DNA from: Arthrobacter sp. M2012083
GTDB lineage: Bacteria > Actinomycetota > Actinomycetes > Actinomycetales > Micrococcaceae
Reading direction: 5' to 3'
DNA: 64,000 nt
Assembly: GCF_000281065.1 (NCBI RefSeq)
Contig: NZ_AKKK01000039.1
Location: 124,001-188,000 of the forward strand
Part shown: positions 17,118-25,673 of the stretch, piece by piece
How positions within the stretch are numbered: the stretch's first letter is position 1
Layout: the number at the start of each line of letters is the position of its first letter
Program-made: the position numbers and the translations under genes
Notes under the pieces: model-generated
What the model saw: the letters and a program-made list of their open reading frames with translations, nothing else
What the model was told of the DNA's origin: nothing
Databases searched by the model: none

Positions 17118-19100
17118 TTAGTGGCAGTGCCCGGCGGGTTCGCCGTGCTCTTCGCCTTTGCTGGCAGATTCCGGGGTGTGGCAGCTCGAACCGGAGGCAT
17201 TGGCCGGCACATCCAGGACAGGGCTGCGGTCGAAGAAGCCTTCCGGGCGGAGCTTGAAGCCAACCGTGTCCACGGGCATGATCGGCCAATCTTCTACACG
17301 TGGGAAGTGCGTCAGCCCGAAGGTGTGCCAGAGGACAATGTCCTGGCCATCAATGTCGCGGTCCCGGGCCACGTAGGCCGGCAAGCCGGCGCCGCCGGAG
17401 TGCTGGTTCACGAAGTCGCCCGTGGGATAGCGCTCCTCGTCGGAATAGCGCGTGACCCATAGGTCCTTGGTAGCGAAAGCCGCGCGCTTCGCGATTGATG
17501 AGCCTGGATCGGCCAGCAGTGTGGGTTGGTTCTCGGCGTGTAGTTTGTAGCCAACTGGCTCGCCGAGACGGTTCCTGGACTCGGGGTTGGAGATGATCCA
17601 CGTCCTGCCAGAGCGCGCGTCGGCTTCCCGGACGGCTTCGGATTCCTTGGCCAGCACAGTGCGCTTCCGGGAGAACGCGTTGCCACGCTCATTGCCTTCA
17701 CCCATGGCTTGGCGGACTACGTCTTCTTCTTCCACGCGGTTGGTGAACCCATCGATGGCCATGTCCAGCCGGGCGCTGAAGAGGTGCTGGTGGAAGGGGG
17801 CTCCGAGGCCCGGGGCGAGCTGGGAGATGTTGTCCGAACCGCCCTCCGGGAACGCGCTGGTGAACACAATGCCCGTGGCTTTGGCTTCAAACTCGATAGT
17901 GCCGTCCAGGTAGAGGTACCAGTAGAACCCGTAGTCGTAGTTGCCGATAGTGGTGAAGAAAGAGATCACCAGACGGCGGTTGCGGCGGGTGTAGTTGATG
18001 CCGGTCCAGAGGTCTGAGTGCTTGGAGAGGATGCCCCAGTCTTCCTCGTGCATGCAGATGCCGTTGCGGATCTCGCGGGGGTTGCCGAAAGCGTCGCTGA
18101 TGACAGGGCTCAGGTAGGTGATGTCGCCCAGGCAGTCACAGCCAAGCTCCAGGGAGTTGGCATACTGGCCTACCAGGTATTCGCCGGTGTCGAAGTAGTT
18201 CTGCCATGACCGGATGGGTGAGGGATCGCCATAGGGAACCACCATTTCTGCGATGGAAGCTCTGTTGATGATGGGTCGCTTTTTGCCGCCGTCCTGGAAG
18301 GCGAGGTTGTGGAGGACGACTCCCTCGCGGACATCGAAGCCGACGTCCACGCTCCATTTTTCCCACTCCACGTGGTTCCCGCCGCTGACCGTGAAGCTCG
18401 GCCCCTCCGGCTGGGTGATGCTGATGGGCTTCTGGGTTTCGCGGAGCGGACCGGTCAGTTCAGGATCCGTGTAATTTCCGTGCTCTGTGGGGATCGGCAT
18501 CACGCCGAGATCGATGACTTGTGTGACTTCCTTATTGACCACGTCCACATAGGCCACCAGACCGTCCACGGGATGTGCCCAAGCGCTGTCCTCCGGGAAG
18601 TCCTGCACGAAAGCGAGGCCACGCAGGATGCGGCGACCTTTCTCGTCGTCGTACTCGAAGACACCGGCGGAGAGCGGCGCGACGCGGACTTTCTCTACGT
18701 CCAGGTCGCGGGCCGCAAGCGCGGCGAGCCAGCGCTCGTCGGTTGCGAGGAGTGTTTCCACCACCTCGAACTCTTCTTCCAGCACGGGGAGTTCGCCGGA
18801 GACCTTGGTATCCAGTTCGATGGCGTTCAGGATCTCGCCGCGGGTCACGGACACGAGGATGTCGCTGGGAGCTCCGCCGGAAATGTCATGGATGAAGACG
18901 CGGAAACGGCGGTCCTGCTCTGACTGGCCACGGGATGGGTCCACCAACCCCAAGTAGGCGATTCGCTTCCCGGAGCCAAGGTGGCCGGCGGCCTGCAGGA
19001 TCCCCTGCACCTGGGAAATTTCGGCGCCCTTTGCCAGGGCGTACTGCGTTTCCTCAATGGCGACGGCTTCAGTTGCTGTCTCAGTTGCTGTGGGCGTCAT
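17118..19100 (-). CDS. Copper-containing primary-amine oxidase (phenylethylamine/tyramine type)
   Basis: The 660-residue enzyme oxidises primary amines to aldehydes with release of ammonia and hydrogen peroxide. Tyr388 in [17 protein letters not shown] is the precursor of the topaquinone cofactor. The copper His pair is in [15 protein letters not shown] and the third ligand region in [20 protein letters not shown]. Length and sequence match the Arthrobacter phenylethylamine oxidase/tyramine oxidase group. The last 25 residues are an unusual tail with Cys and four His, ending GHCH. The gene is divergent from a TetR regulator with a palindromic site between, and likely co-transcribed with the following membrane protein. 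Confidence 0.95.
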   Translation of the reverse strand: MTPTATETATEAVAIEETQYALAKGAEISQVQGILQAAGHLGSGKRIAYLGLVDPSRGQSEQDRRFRVFIHDISGGAPSDILVSVTRGEILNAIELDTKVSGELPVLEEEFEVVETLLATDERWLAALAARDLDVEKVRVAPLSAGVFEYDDEKGRRILRGLAFVQDFPEDSAWAHPVDGLVAYVDVVNKEVTQVIDLGVMPIPTEHGNYTDPELTGPLRETQKPISITQPEGPSFTVSGGNHVEWEKWSVDVGFDVREGVVLHNLAFQDGGKKRPIINRASIAEMVVPYGDPSPIRSWQNYFDTGEYLVGQYANSLELGCDCLGDITYLSPVISDAFGNPREIRNGICMHEEDWGILSKHSDLWTGINYTRRNRRLVISFFTTIGNYDYGFYWYLYLDGTIEFEAKATGIVFTSAFPEGGSDNISQLAPGLGAPFHQHLFSARLDMAIDGFTNRVEEEDVVRQAMGEGNERGNAFSRKRTVLAKESEAVREADARSGRTWIISNPESRNRLGEPVGYKLHAENQPTLLADPGSSIAKRAAFATKDLWVTRYSDEERYPTGDFVNQHSGGAGLPAYVARDRDIDGQDIVLWHTFGLTHFPRVEDWPIMPVDTVGFKLRPEGFFDRSPVLDVPANASGSSCHTPESASKGEEHGEPAGHCH

Positions 19101-19136
19101 GGCTGCCTCTTGTCCGGGACCTATGATGGGTCAGGA

Positions 19137-19164
19137 TTTATTTTCTATAGATGTAGAGAATAAA
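19137..19164. promoter_or_regulatory. Inverted-repeat operator between amine oxidase and TetR genes
   Basis: TTTATTTTCTA (19137-19147) and TAGAGAATAAA (19154-19164) form an 11-bp inverted repeat with one mismatch and a 6-base centre. It lies in the AT-rich 122-bp divergent gap and is the best candidate site for the neighbouring TetR protein. Confidence 0.65.
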
Positions 19165-19222
19165 CAAAAAGTAAGATGGGTCACAAGACCTGTCCGCCAT
19201 TTTTTTTCAGGGAGCCCCGTCA

Positions 19223-19813
19223 GTGCCAAAGATTGTGGACCACGATCAACGACGCCTCGAGCTGGTGGATGCAACCTGGCGCATCATCGCGAGGCTGGGG
19301 ATGGAGGGCGCCACCATGCGGGAAATCGCCGAGGAAGCAGGCTTTGCCAACGGCGCTTTGAAGCCCTACTTCCCCACCAAGGACCTGCTGCTGACGTCGG
19401 CATTCGGGCACGTGTTCAACCGGACGAACCAGCGCATCGCCACGATGACTGAAGGGCTATCCGGGGTGGCGGCACTCCGGGCGTTTTGCGCCGAAGTCCT
19501 GCCGCTGGATGAAGAACGGGTCAACGAAGCACGCATCGTGATTCCGTTCTGGCAGAAGGCACTCAACGACGCTGACATGGCTGCATTGCACAGCGCGTCC
19601 ATGAGCCAGTGGCACACCACCATTGCGGCGCATTGCGCAGCAGCCCGCACGGCAGGCGAGATCAAAGCCCCCATCGGGGACGCCGCCGTCGCCGATCACC
19701 TGCTCAACATGATGCTCGGCGCGCAGATCGTGGCCGCACTATCCCCCGCCGAGCACTTCTCCCTGGACCTCTCCGGGCAGTTGGAGAACTACCTGGCGCT
19801 ACTGGCCGGCTAG
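19223..19813 (+). CDS. TetR family transcriptional regulator (BetI-like)
   Basis: The 196-residue protein has a TetR N-terminal HTH: LVDATWRIIARLGMEGATMR, then EIAEEAGFANGALKPYFPTK, and a C-terminal all-helical ligand domain of BetI/TetR_C_6 style. The start is GTG 19223 with AGGGAG 9 bases before. It is divergent from the copper amine oxidase and probably represses it until an amine is sensed. Its stop codon lies inside the left 33-bp direct repeat of the islet that follows. Confidence 0.85.
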   Translation: MPKIVDHDQRRLELVDATWRIIARLGMEGATMREIAEEAGFANGALKPYFPTKDLLLTSAFGHVFNRTNQRIATMTEGLSGVAALRAFCAEVLPLDEERVNEARIVIPFWQKALNDADMAALHSASMSQWHTTIAAHCAAARTAGEIKAPIGDAAVADHLLNMMLGAQIVAALSPAEHFSLDLSGQLENYLALLAG

Positions 19814-19843
19814 CTAGCTAGTGGTGCCCGAGGCCACCACCCC
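19811..19843. repeat. Left 33-bp direct repeat (duplicated lysE 3' end)
   Basis: This sequence matches 21461-21493 at 29 of 33 positions in the same orientation. The right copy is the true 3' end of the lysE-family gene (minus strand, coding GVVASGATS-stop). The left copy codes GVVASGTTS-stop in the same relative frame, preceded by unrelated sequence. It therefore looks like a duplicated target or attachment site bordering the insert. Confidence 0.65.
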
Positions 19844-20025
19844 AGTACCTCCCGGGTCGATGACCACCGCGATATTGTCGTTGATTCCTTGCCACATGTA
19901 AGAGGGAGAACCGAAGACTGCAGGAGCTACGAATGGCTAGGGCTCTAAGGTCAGCCTTGGCGGGGGAAACCCGCCCTGAGCACCCACGGCCCGCACTTCC
20001 AGTAGCTTCTTGACCCAAAGACTGA

Positions 20026-20054
20026 TTACATATTCATAGCGATACCGATATGAT
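20026..20054 (+). promoter_or_regulatory. Promoter of the HTH/nucleotidyltransferase pair, probably leaderless
   Basis: TTACAT (20026-20031), 17 bases, TATGAT (20049-20054), then only 6 bases to ATG 20061 place transcription start at or beside the start codon. There is no ribosome-binding site. Imperfect mirror elements ATTCATA and TATGAAAT flank the -10, which would suit autoregulation by the HTH protein. Confidence 0.5.
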
Positions 20055-20060
20055 TATGAA

Positions 20061-20747
20061 ATGGCATTGAGTATCCCCGAGCTGGCGAAGCGCCTCAACG
20101 TCAACGAGAGCCGAGCGCGGCAGCTCGTCCAATCCGGACGTATACGCGGCCAACGAGTGGGCGGACGCTGGGTTGTTGAGGAAGCCAACGCTGCCCAGTA
20201 CCGGTCTGGAAAGCCCGCCGGCCGGCCACTGTCCGAACGCAGCGCCTGGCAACTCGTGTCCTGCTTCTGGGAAAACAGCCCACGGCACTCTCTCCTTGAT
20301 TACCTCGAACCCTCCCCGGTCGAGAAACATCGCCTGAAAGAGCGCATCAGCCGGCTGCAGGACTCCCCCGACTCACTCAAGCTTCTCGCAGCATGGCTTG
20401 CCAATCGCGCCGAAAGATTCGAGTTCTCTTCCAGCCAGGACGACATCGCCGAGCTTCGGGAGGACAAACGAATTCACCTCTCCGGAGTCTCTCACCCGCG
20501 CTCTGGGCTGCTTGCCAACTCAGAGGTTGAAGCATACGTGCGACGCGACGAACTCAAGGACATCGTCAAGGACTGGTTCCTGGTTGAGCCATTCCCCGGC
20601 AAGAGGCCGAATGTAATCCTCCGCGCCGCCGACCAAGTCCCCGACGAACTTCCCCCACTAGTGGTGGCGGCAGACTTGGCCGAACGGCCCGGTGTCCGTG
20701 AACAACAAGCCGCACGTGAAATCCTCAGGAGCGTCCATGCCCATTGA
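20061..20747 (+). CDS. HTH protein, probable antitoxin of an AbiEii-like system
   Basis: The 228-residue protein starts with an excisionase/MerR-like helix-turn-helix: LSIPELAKRLNVNESRARQL, then VQSGRIRGQRVGGRWVV. The remaining 170 residues are helical and unrecognised, with Leu/Arg-rich segments (HRLKERISRLQDSPDSLKLL). It overlaps the downstream nucleotidyltransferase gene by 11 bases, the usual arrangement of a regulator/antitoxin placed before its toxin. The promoter looks leaderless. I infer an antitoxin role from context only. Confidence 0.7.
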   Translation: MALSIPELAKRLNVNESRARQLVQSGRIRGQRVGGRWVVEEANAAQYRSGKPAGRPLSERSAWQLVSCFWENSPRHSLLDYLEPSPVEKHRLKERISRLQDSPDSLKLLAAWLANRAERFEFSSSQDDIAELREDKRIHLSGVSHPRSGLLANSEVEAYVRRDELKDIVKDWFLVEPFPGKRPNVILRAADQVPDELPPLVVAADLAERPGVREQQAAREILRSVHAH

Positions 20748-21459
20748 ACTTCCCGCAATGCTCACCGAACAGCAGGAAGCGTGGCAGGCTGTCTTCGAAA
20801 TCCATAGTGTGATGCCGCAGGGTTGGGTCCTGGTCGGCGGCCAAGCGGTTTTCCTGCACGCTATCGAACGAGGTGCCCCGTACGTGCGACCCACCAAGGA
20901 CGCCGATATGGCGTTGGACATCCGGGCATACCCCACGATGCTTCACGATTTCACTGAGCTCCTCGTGAGGCTCGGCTTCGAATCCGCTGGAGAATCCCCG
21001 GAGGGCTACCAGCATCGATGGGAGCGCGGCCAAGCTTTGGTGGACGTTCTCATTCCGCGCCATCTGGGCGAACGCGCCGAGAAGAGACGCGGGTTTACCG
21101 GCGGGACCACGATTGCTGCACCAGCCAGCCAGCAAGCGCTCGATCGCTCCGAAACCGTCGGAGTTCAAGCCGGATCAGCGTCCGGCAGTGTCAACCGGCC
21201 CACGATGCTCGGTAGCCTCATCGGCAAAGCGGCAGCGCTGACCATCATCAACGACCCCCTACGGCAGCGACACATCGATGACTTCCTTACTTTGGCCTCT
21301 GTTGTCCGAGCCTCTGACCTTCGTGGCGTCACCTACAAGCCCGCCGAACGGGACCACCTGGCAAACATGCTTGGTCGCCTTGCCAATGAACCGGAGCTCA
21401 TGGAACAAGTGCCGGAAGGCTCCGAGGGCGTGGAACGTCTGCGCATCTCGCTGAACTAG
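20737..21459 (+). CDS. Nucleotidyltransferase, AbiEii/DUF1814-like toxin candidate
   Basis: The 240-residue protein shows the minimal nucleotidyltransferase core: WVLVGGQAVFLH (Gly-Gly motif, about residues 25-36) followed by RPTKDADMALDI with the metal-binding Asp-x-Asp pair. The R-x-T-x-D-x-D arrangement is that of AbiEii/MenA-type toxins. A later acidic position in VDVLIPRH may be the third carboxylate. ATG 20737 is preferred over GTG 20692 because AGGAG lies 5 bases before it. It overlaps the HTH gene, and the pair fills a repeat-flanked islet. Toxic or phage-defence activity is inferred. Confidence 0.75.
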   Translation: MPIELPAMLTEQQEAWQAVFEIHSVMPQGWVLVGGQAVFLHAIERGAPYVRPTKDADMALDIRAYPTMLHDFTELLVRLGFESAGESPEGYQHRWERGQALVDVLIPRHLGERAEKRRGFTGGTTIAAPASQQALDRSETVGVQAGSASGSVNRPTMLGSLIGKAAALTIINDPLRQRHIDDFLTLASVVRASDLRGVTYKPAERDHLANMLGRLANEPELMEQVPEGSEGVERLRISLN

Positions 21460-21460
21460 T

Positions 21461-21493
21461 TAGCTAGCTGGTGGCGCCCGACGCCACCACGCC
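21461..21493. repeat. Right 33-bp direct repeat (3' end of lysE-family gene)
   Basis: This is the partner of 19811-19843. It overlaps the last codons and stop of the lysE-family gene and begins 1 base after the nucleotidyltransferase stop, so the two repeats bound the two-gene insert closely. Confidence 0.65.
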
Positions 21494-22114
21494 GACACCC
21501 AGCCCGGCGATCACACCGCTGCTGACATGCTCGACGACGGTACTCACCTTGGGGCGCTTGAGCCACCTCATCGCTTTGAACGCCACCACGGCGATCATCG
21601 AGAGGTACACAAAAGCGACCCCGGCAACAACTGCGCCCAGGATGAGCGACGTGCCCATGGTGTCCCCGCCGTGTGGGATGAACTGCGGGACCACGGCCAA
21701 GTAGAACAAGCCAACCTTGGGATTCAGCAGCGTGGACAGGGCCCCCGCGCCCAGGGCAGAGAGCCGGCTGTACGGCAGCGGCACCTCAATACCCGTGCCG
21801 TTGACGTCCGCCTTGGCGGCTCTCGCGGCCTTCCGGGACCTGATGAACGACGAGACGCCGAGGTACAACAAGTACAGCCCGCCAGCGATCTTCAGCCAGC
21901 GGAAAAGTTCGGCCGATTGTCCCGGGATCGCGGCCAACCCCACGCCCACCAGTCCAGCCCACACGATGGCGGCAGCTGCCGAACCTGCGGCCGCTGCGAT
22001 TCCGGCACTGGGCCGGTTCAGCGCGATGCGCAACACAAGGAAGGTGTCCGGGCCGGGTGTCACGGCCAGGATGAGGCATAGTCCAGCGAAGGCTGCGAGG
22101 GATGCAAGAGTCAC
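21464..22114 (-). CDS. LysE family amino-acid/metabolite exporter
   Basis: The 216-residue membrane protein has the LysE/RhtB start LASLAAFAGLCLILAVTPGP with the conserved TPGPD, about six helices, a cytoplasmic SRKAARAAK loop and the LLNPKVGLFYLAVVPQF motif. GTG 22114 is chosen as start because it aligns with the family N-terminus, although the ribosome site is weak. Substrate unknown. Its 3' end is duplicated on the far side of the HTH/nucleotidyltransferase islet. Confidence 0.88.
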   Translation of the reverse strand: MTLASLAAFAGLCLILAVTPGPDTFLVLRIALNRPSAGIAAAAGSAAAAIVWAGLVGVGLAAIPGQSAELFRWLKIAGGLYLLYLGVSSFIRSRKAARAAKADVNGTGIEVPLPYSRLSALGAGALSTLLNPKVGLFYLAVVPQFIPHGGDTMGTSLILGAVVAGVAFVYLSMIAVVAFKAMRWLKRPKVSTVVEHVSSGVIAGLGVGVVASGATS

Positions 22115-22275
22115 CCCGCCGATTATCCGGCACCCATAGGCCGTTGGAAACCGTTCGCTTCCCGTCAAGGGCTGTTCGTTCAACGACAAGGCACATCCCC
22201 GTGACGCCAACCACACTGGAAGCATCGCCGCGTGCCTCAACGGCCGCCAAGACTTACTACCCGAGCGGAGTACCA

Positions 22276-23688
22276 ATGGAGACTTACGACGCCCTGCTGG
22301 CCTCGATCACCCCGGCCACCGGACAGAACAGCCGCACTATCTTTGATCCCGCCACCGGCGAGGCTGTCGGCGAAGCCCCCGTCCACACGGTGGAGGAGCT
22401 CGAAGCCGCCATTGCAACCGCCGCAGCAGCGCAACCTGCCTGGGCTGCCGTGGGCCACGACGCCAGGTCCGCCGCCCTCATGAAGGCTGCCGACGCCGTC
22501 GAACGTTCCGCAGAAGAACTCGCCCAATTGCTCTCCCGCGAGCAAGGGAAACCACTGAACGGCCCGAACGCGCGCTTCGAAGTCGGCGCCTGCGCCGCCT
22601 GGCTCCGCGCCACGGCAGCTACGCCGCTGGACCCCGAAACCGTGGTGGACGACGGCGAAACCCGCGCCGAACTGCACTACCGGCCCATTGGCGTCGTGGG
22701 TGCCATTGGCCCCTGGAACTGGCCCATGATGATCACCGTCTGGCAGATCGCCCCGGCCCTGCGCATGGGCAACGCCGTGGTGGTCAAGCCCTCCGAGTAC
22801 ACTCCGTTGTCCGTGCTGGCACTGGCTTCGATCATCAACGAAGAGCTGCCCGAAGGCCTGCTGTCCGTGGTCTCCGGCGGCCGCGACGTCGGCGAAGCAC
22901 TGGCTTCGCACGATGCCATAGGCAAGGTCATGTTCACCGGCTCCACCGCCACGGGCAAGGCGATCATTCGCTCGTCCGCCGATACCGTCAAGCGGCTCAC
23001 GCTGGAGCTCGGCGGTAACGACGCCGGCATCGTCCTGCCCGACGCCGACCCCAAAGCCATTGCTGAGGGGTTGTTCTGGGGCGCATTCATCAACACTGGC
23101 CAAACCTGCGCTGCCCTGAAGCGCCTGTACGTTCACGAGTCACAGTACGAGGCCGTGTGTTCAGAACTTGTTGCTGTCGCTGCTGCGATGCCCATGGGAG
23201 TTGGTTTGGATGAGAACAACGTCCTGGGCCCGCTGCAGAACCGGCAGCAGTATGACATCGTGGCCCGGCTGGTTGAGGCCGCCAAGGCCTCCGGTGCCCG
23301 CGTGCTGCTGGGTGGCAACCCCGACGCCGACGCACCCGGCAACTTCTACCCCACCACGCTGGTGGCCGATATCGACAACGACAACCCCTTGGTCGCAGAG
23401 GAACAGTTCGGACCAGCCCTGCCGATTGTTAAATACGGCACCGTTGATGAGGCCGTCGCCAAGGCGAATGCGCTCGACGTCGGACTCGGCGCCTCAGTCT
23501 GGTCCTCCGACCTGGGTGCCGCACGCGAAGTCGCCTCCCGCATCCAGGCCGGCACCGTGTGGATCAACAAGCACGGTGCGGTAGATCCGCGTATTCCCTT
23601 CGGTGGCGCGAAGCAGTCCGGCTATGGCTTGGAGTTCGGCGCCGAAGGCCTCAAGGCTCTAGGGGTCCCGCAGGTCATCAACGGCTGA
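22276..23688 (+). CDS. NAD(P)-dependent aldehyde dehydrogenase (succinate-semialdehyde dehydrogenase-like)
   Basis: The 470-residue enzyme oxidises an aldehyde to a carboxylate. Visible motifs are PWNWPMMITVWQIAPALRMG (cofactor-site region), FTGSTATGKAI, the general-base Glu244 in LELGGND, the nucleophile Cys278 in NTGQTCAALKRLYVH, and EEQFGPALPI. Sequence style fits the succinate-semialdehyde dehydrogenase branch, but benzaldehyde- or other aldehyde-specific members look similar. ATG 22276 follows CGGAG. It is divergent from lysE and ends in an inverted repeat shared with position 44.9 kb. Confidence 0.9.
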   Translation: METYDALLASITPATGQNSRTIFDPATGEAVGEAPVHTVEELEAAIATAAAAQPAWAAVGHDARSAALMKAADAVERSAEELAQLLSREQGKPLNGPNARFEVGACAAWLRATAATPLDPETVVDDGETRAELHYRPIGVVGAIGPWNWPMMITVWQIAPALRMGNAVVVKPSEYTPLSVLALASIINEELPEGLLSVVSGGRDVGEALASHDAIGKVMFTGSTATGKAIIRSSADTVKRLTLELGGNDAGIVLPDADPKAIAEGLFWGAFINTGQTCAALKRLYVHESQYEAVCSELVAVAAAMPMGVGLDENNVLGPLQNRQQYDIVARLVEAAKASGARVLLGGNPDADAPGNFYPTTLVADIDNDNPLVAEEQFGPALPIVKYGTVDEAVAKANALDVGLGASVWSSDLGAAREVASRIQAGTVWINKHGAVDPRIPFGGAKQSGYGLEFGAEGLKALGVPQVING

Positions 23689-23701
23689 TCTCCCCTCCCA
23701 G

Positions 23702-23758
23702 CTGAGTCGCAGTTCAGGCCCTTTGAGCTCTCTCATAACGGCCTGAACTGCGACTCAG
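23702..23758. repeat. Long perfect inverted repeat, bidirectional terminator (family 1, copy 1)
   Basis: CTGAGTCGCAGTTCAGGCC (23702-23720) and its exact complement (23740-23758) form a 19-bp stem with a 19-base loop between two convergent genes. The right arm overlaps the stop codon of the minus-strand gene. The core GTCGCAGTTCAGGCC recurs at 44876-44890 in an equivalent convergent spacer. Confidence 0.8.
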
Positions 23759-24285
23759 GTGGGTTTCCGAGTGTCTCCGGGACGGGTGGCGAGTGCCGTC
23801 GCGAGGATGATCATGCCGGACGCGGCTACGACGACGGCGCTAAGGGAGTGATCAAAACCCCATGACTGGCCAAACCGGACCACATTCGAGGCGGCGAAGG
23901 CCAGCACGCCCGCGCCTGCAAGGAAAGGCCGCCGGGAACTGGCACCCCACACGATGACCGCGATGCCGAAGTAAGGGCTGTAGTTGAAACCCCTAGCCAC
24001 ATCAGCGAAGAAGAACGCCACGGCCACAAAGCACATGAGTCCGGCAGCGATTGTCCTGTGAGCCACCTGCCGACAGTAGATGTAGACAGCCAAGGCTGAC
24101 AGCAGGCTCAGCGCATGCACCGCAACGTGCCATGGCAACGATACCTGCCCGGGGTCGCCCACGCTGCCTGAAAGCAGGACTGCCCAGACGAGCGTTGTCA
24201 GCCCCATCGCAGTTCCTGCAAACCTTGTAATTCTGTGCTCGTTGAAAGCCGTCGTGTGGTCTCGGAGCACGTTGGCAGTGGTCAT
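23755..24285 (-). CDS. Multi-span membrane protein of unknown function
   Basis: The 176-residue protein has about five or six hydrophobic helices with short Arg/His-containing loops (YCRQVAHRT, ARGFNYSPYF). No catalytic or transport motif was recognised. ATG 24285 is preceded by GGGGGACC. It is convergent with the aldehyde dehydrogenase gene and divergent from pheA. Confidence 0.65.
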   Translation of the reverse strand: MTTANVLRDHTTAFNEHRITRFAGTAMGLTTLVWAVLLSGSVGDPGQVSLPWHVAVHALSLLSALAVYIYCRQVAHRTIAAGLMCFVAVAFFFADVARGFNYSPYFGIAVIVWGASSRRPFLAGAGVLAFAASNVVRFGQSWGFDHSLSAVVVAASGMIILATALATRPGDTRKPT

Positions 24286-24386
24286 CGTCGGTCCCCCATC
24301 CTTGCCCTGAACGTAGAAGAGGCGGCTCCCACTTGTCCAGTCACAGGGTGGACGCGGTTGGGTGGCCGGGCGCTCCGCGTGTAAGC

Positions 24387-25253
24387 ATGAGCAGCATGTC
24401 CCAGAAGATTGCGTACCAAGGTGAGCCGGGAGCCAATTCGGATCTCGCGTGCAAGGAAATGTTCCCAGAACTCGAAAGCGTTCCCTGCGCGAGCTTTGAG
24501 GACGCATTTGAACTGGTGTCCACTGGCGAAGTGGATCTGGCCATGATCCCCATTGAGAACTCCATCGCCGGACGAGTGGCCGACATCCACGTCCTGCTAC
24601 CCCAGTCCAAGCTGCAGATCGTGGGCGAATACTTCCTGCCCATTCGCTTCGATCTTTTGGGAATCCCCGGCAGCACCATTGAGGGCGCCACGGAGGTCCA
24701 CAGCCACATCCATGCGCTGGGACAGTGCCGGAAAATTATCCGTGAAGCTGGCCTCAAACCCGTCATTGCCGGTGACACCGCCGGGTCAGCCAGAGAAGTC
24801 CGGGACTGGAATGATCCCCGCAAGCTATCGCTGGCACCGCCGCTCGCCGCAGGGCTTTATGGGCTGGACGTCCTGGCCTCAGGCGTGGAGGACGACCCCA
24901 CCAACACCACACGCTTCGTGGTCCTGGCACGGGAGCAGGAACTCCCCACAAAAGAAGAGCTTCCCGGTCCCGCGATCACCAGTTTCGTCTTCCGCGTCCG
25001 CAATGTTCCCTCGGCCCTCTACAAAGCACTTGGTGGCTTCGCGACCAACGGGCTCAACATGACGCGCTTGGAAAGCTACATGGTGGGCAACGAATTCGCG
25101 GCCACCATGTTCATCTCGGACGTCGAGGGCCACCCTCAGGATGCCCGCCTCCGACGTGCCCTGGAGGAGCTGGAATTCTTCACCACCGAGGTCCGCGTCC
25201 TCGGCGTCTACGCCGCCGACGCTTACCGCGAGCGGAACACGGTCAGCGCCTAG
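24387..25253 (+). CDS. pheA: Prephenate dehydratase
   Basis: The 288-residue enzyme converts prephenate to phenylpyruvate in phenylalanine synthesis. The catalytic domain begins KIAYQGEPGANSDLAC, continues with LAMIPIENSIAGRVADIHVL, and includes GDTAGSAREV, the position of the catalytic Thr. The C-terminal ACT domain (about 195-280) contains NVPSALYKALGGFATNGLNM and RLESYM, which binds phenylalanine for feedback inhibition. The start may be ATG 24387 or ATG 24396; neither has a strong ribosome site. Confidence 0.93.
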   Translation: MSSMSQKIAYQGEPGANSDLACKEMFPELESVPCASFEDAFELVSTGEVDLAMIPIENSIAGRVADIHVLLPQSKLQIVGEYFLPIRFDLLGIPGSTIEGATEVHSHIHALGQCRKIIREAGLKPVIAGDTAGSAREVRDWNDPRKLSLAPPLAAGLYGLDVLASGVEDDPTNTTRFVVLAREQELPTKEELPGPAITSFVFRVRNVPSALYKALGGFATNGLNMTRLESYMVGNEFAATMFISDVEGHPQDARLRRALEELEFFTTEVRVLGVYAADAYRERNTVSA

Positions 25254-25673
25254 CTACTGGCCGCTGGCAAGCTCTCCATACAGCGTCTGGACCCGTGCGC
25301 TGATGTCATCCCGGACAAGGCGCATACGTTCCATGCCCTCAATGCCGCGCTCGGAGGGTTCGTCGGTCTCCCAAACTTCAAACAGTTTCCCGGCAGGCGG
25401 ATCGAGCTTGGCTTCCGTCCCCAGGACCACGACGGCGTCAACGAGGCTCAGGACCTCGTCGGTAACAGGCTTGGGGTACTCCCCGGTGACGTCAATGCCC
25501 ACTTCGGCCAATGACTCCACGGCTTGCCCGTTCAGGGAGCCTCCCGGCTTGGTTCCGGCGGAATACACTGTCACGCGATCGCCGGCGAGCTCCCGCATGA
25601 GGCCAGCTGCGAGTTGGGACTTGCCCCCATTCTTGCTGCAGACGAACAGGACTGCGGGGTGCTTCTGGGTCAT
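25254..25673 (-). CDS. arsC: Arsenate-mycothiol transferase type ArsC (low-molecular-weight phosphatase fold)
   Basis: The 139-residue protein has the P-loop [17 protein letters not shown]. In classical members the seventh P-loop position is Arg; here it is Lys, as in corynebacterial mycothiol-dependent ArsC1/ArsC2 (VGNGGKSQMAAAL by memory). The YSAGTKP and [12 protein letters not shown] segments also follow that subgroup. It probably links arsenate to mycothiol for reduction by a mycoredoxin. Last gene of the ars operon; its start overlaps the upstream arsC stop by 4 bases. Confidence 0.85.
   Translation of the reverse strand: MTQKHPAVLFVCSKNGGKSQLAAGLMRELAGDRVTVYSAGTKPGGSLNGQAVESLAEVGIDVTGEYPKPVTDEVLSLVDAVVVLGTEAKLDPPAGKLFEVWETDEPSERGIEGMERMRLVRDDISARVQTLYGELASGQ

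Noticed and set aside
19818..20018. 66-codon minus-strand open frame left of the HTH gene
   Set aside because: It starts inside the duplicated lysE end but in a different frame, and has no support. The stretch is better read as insert boundary sequence.
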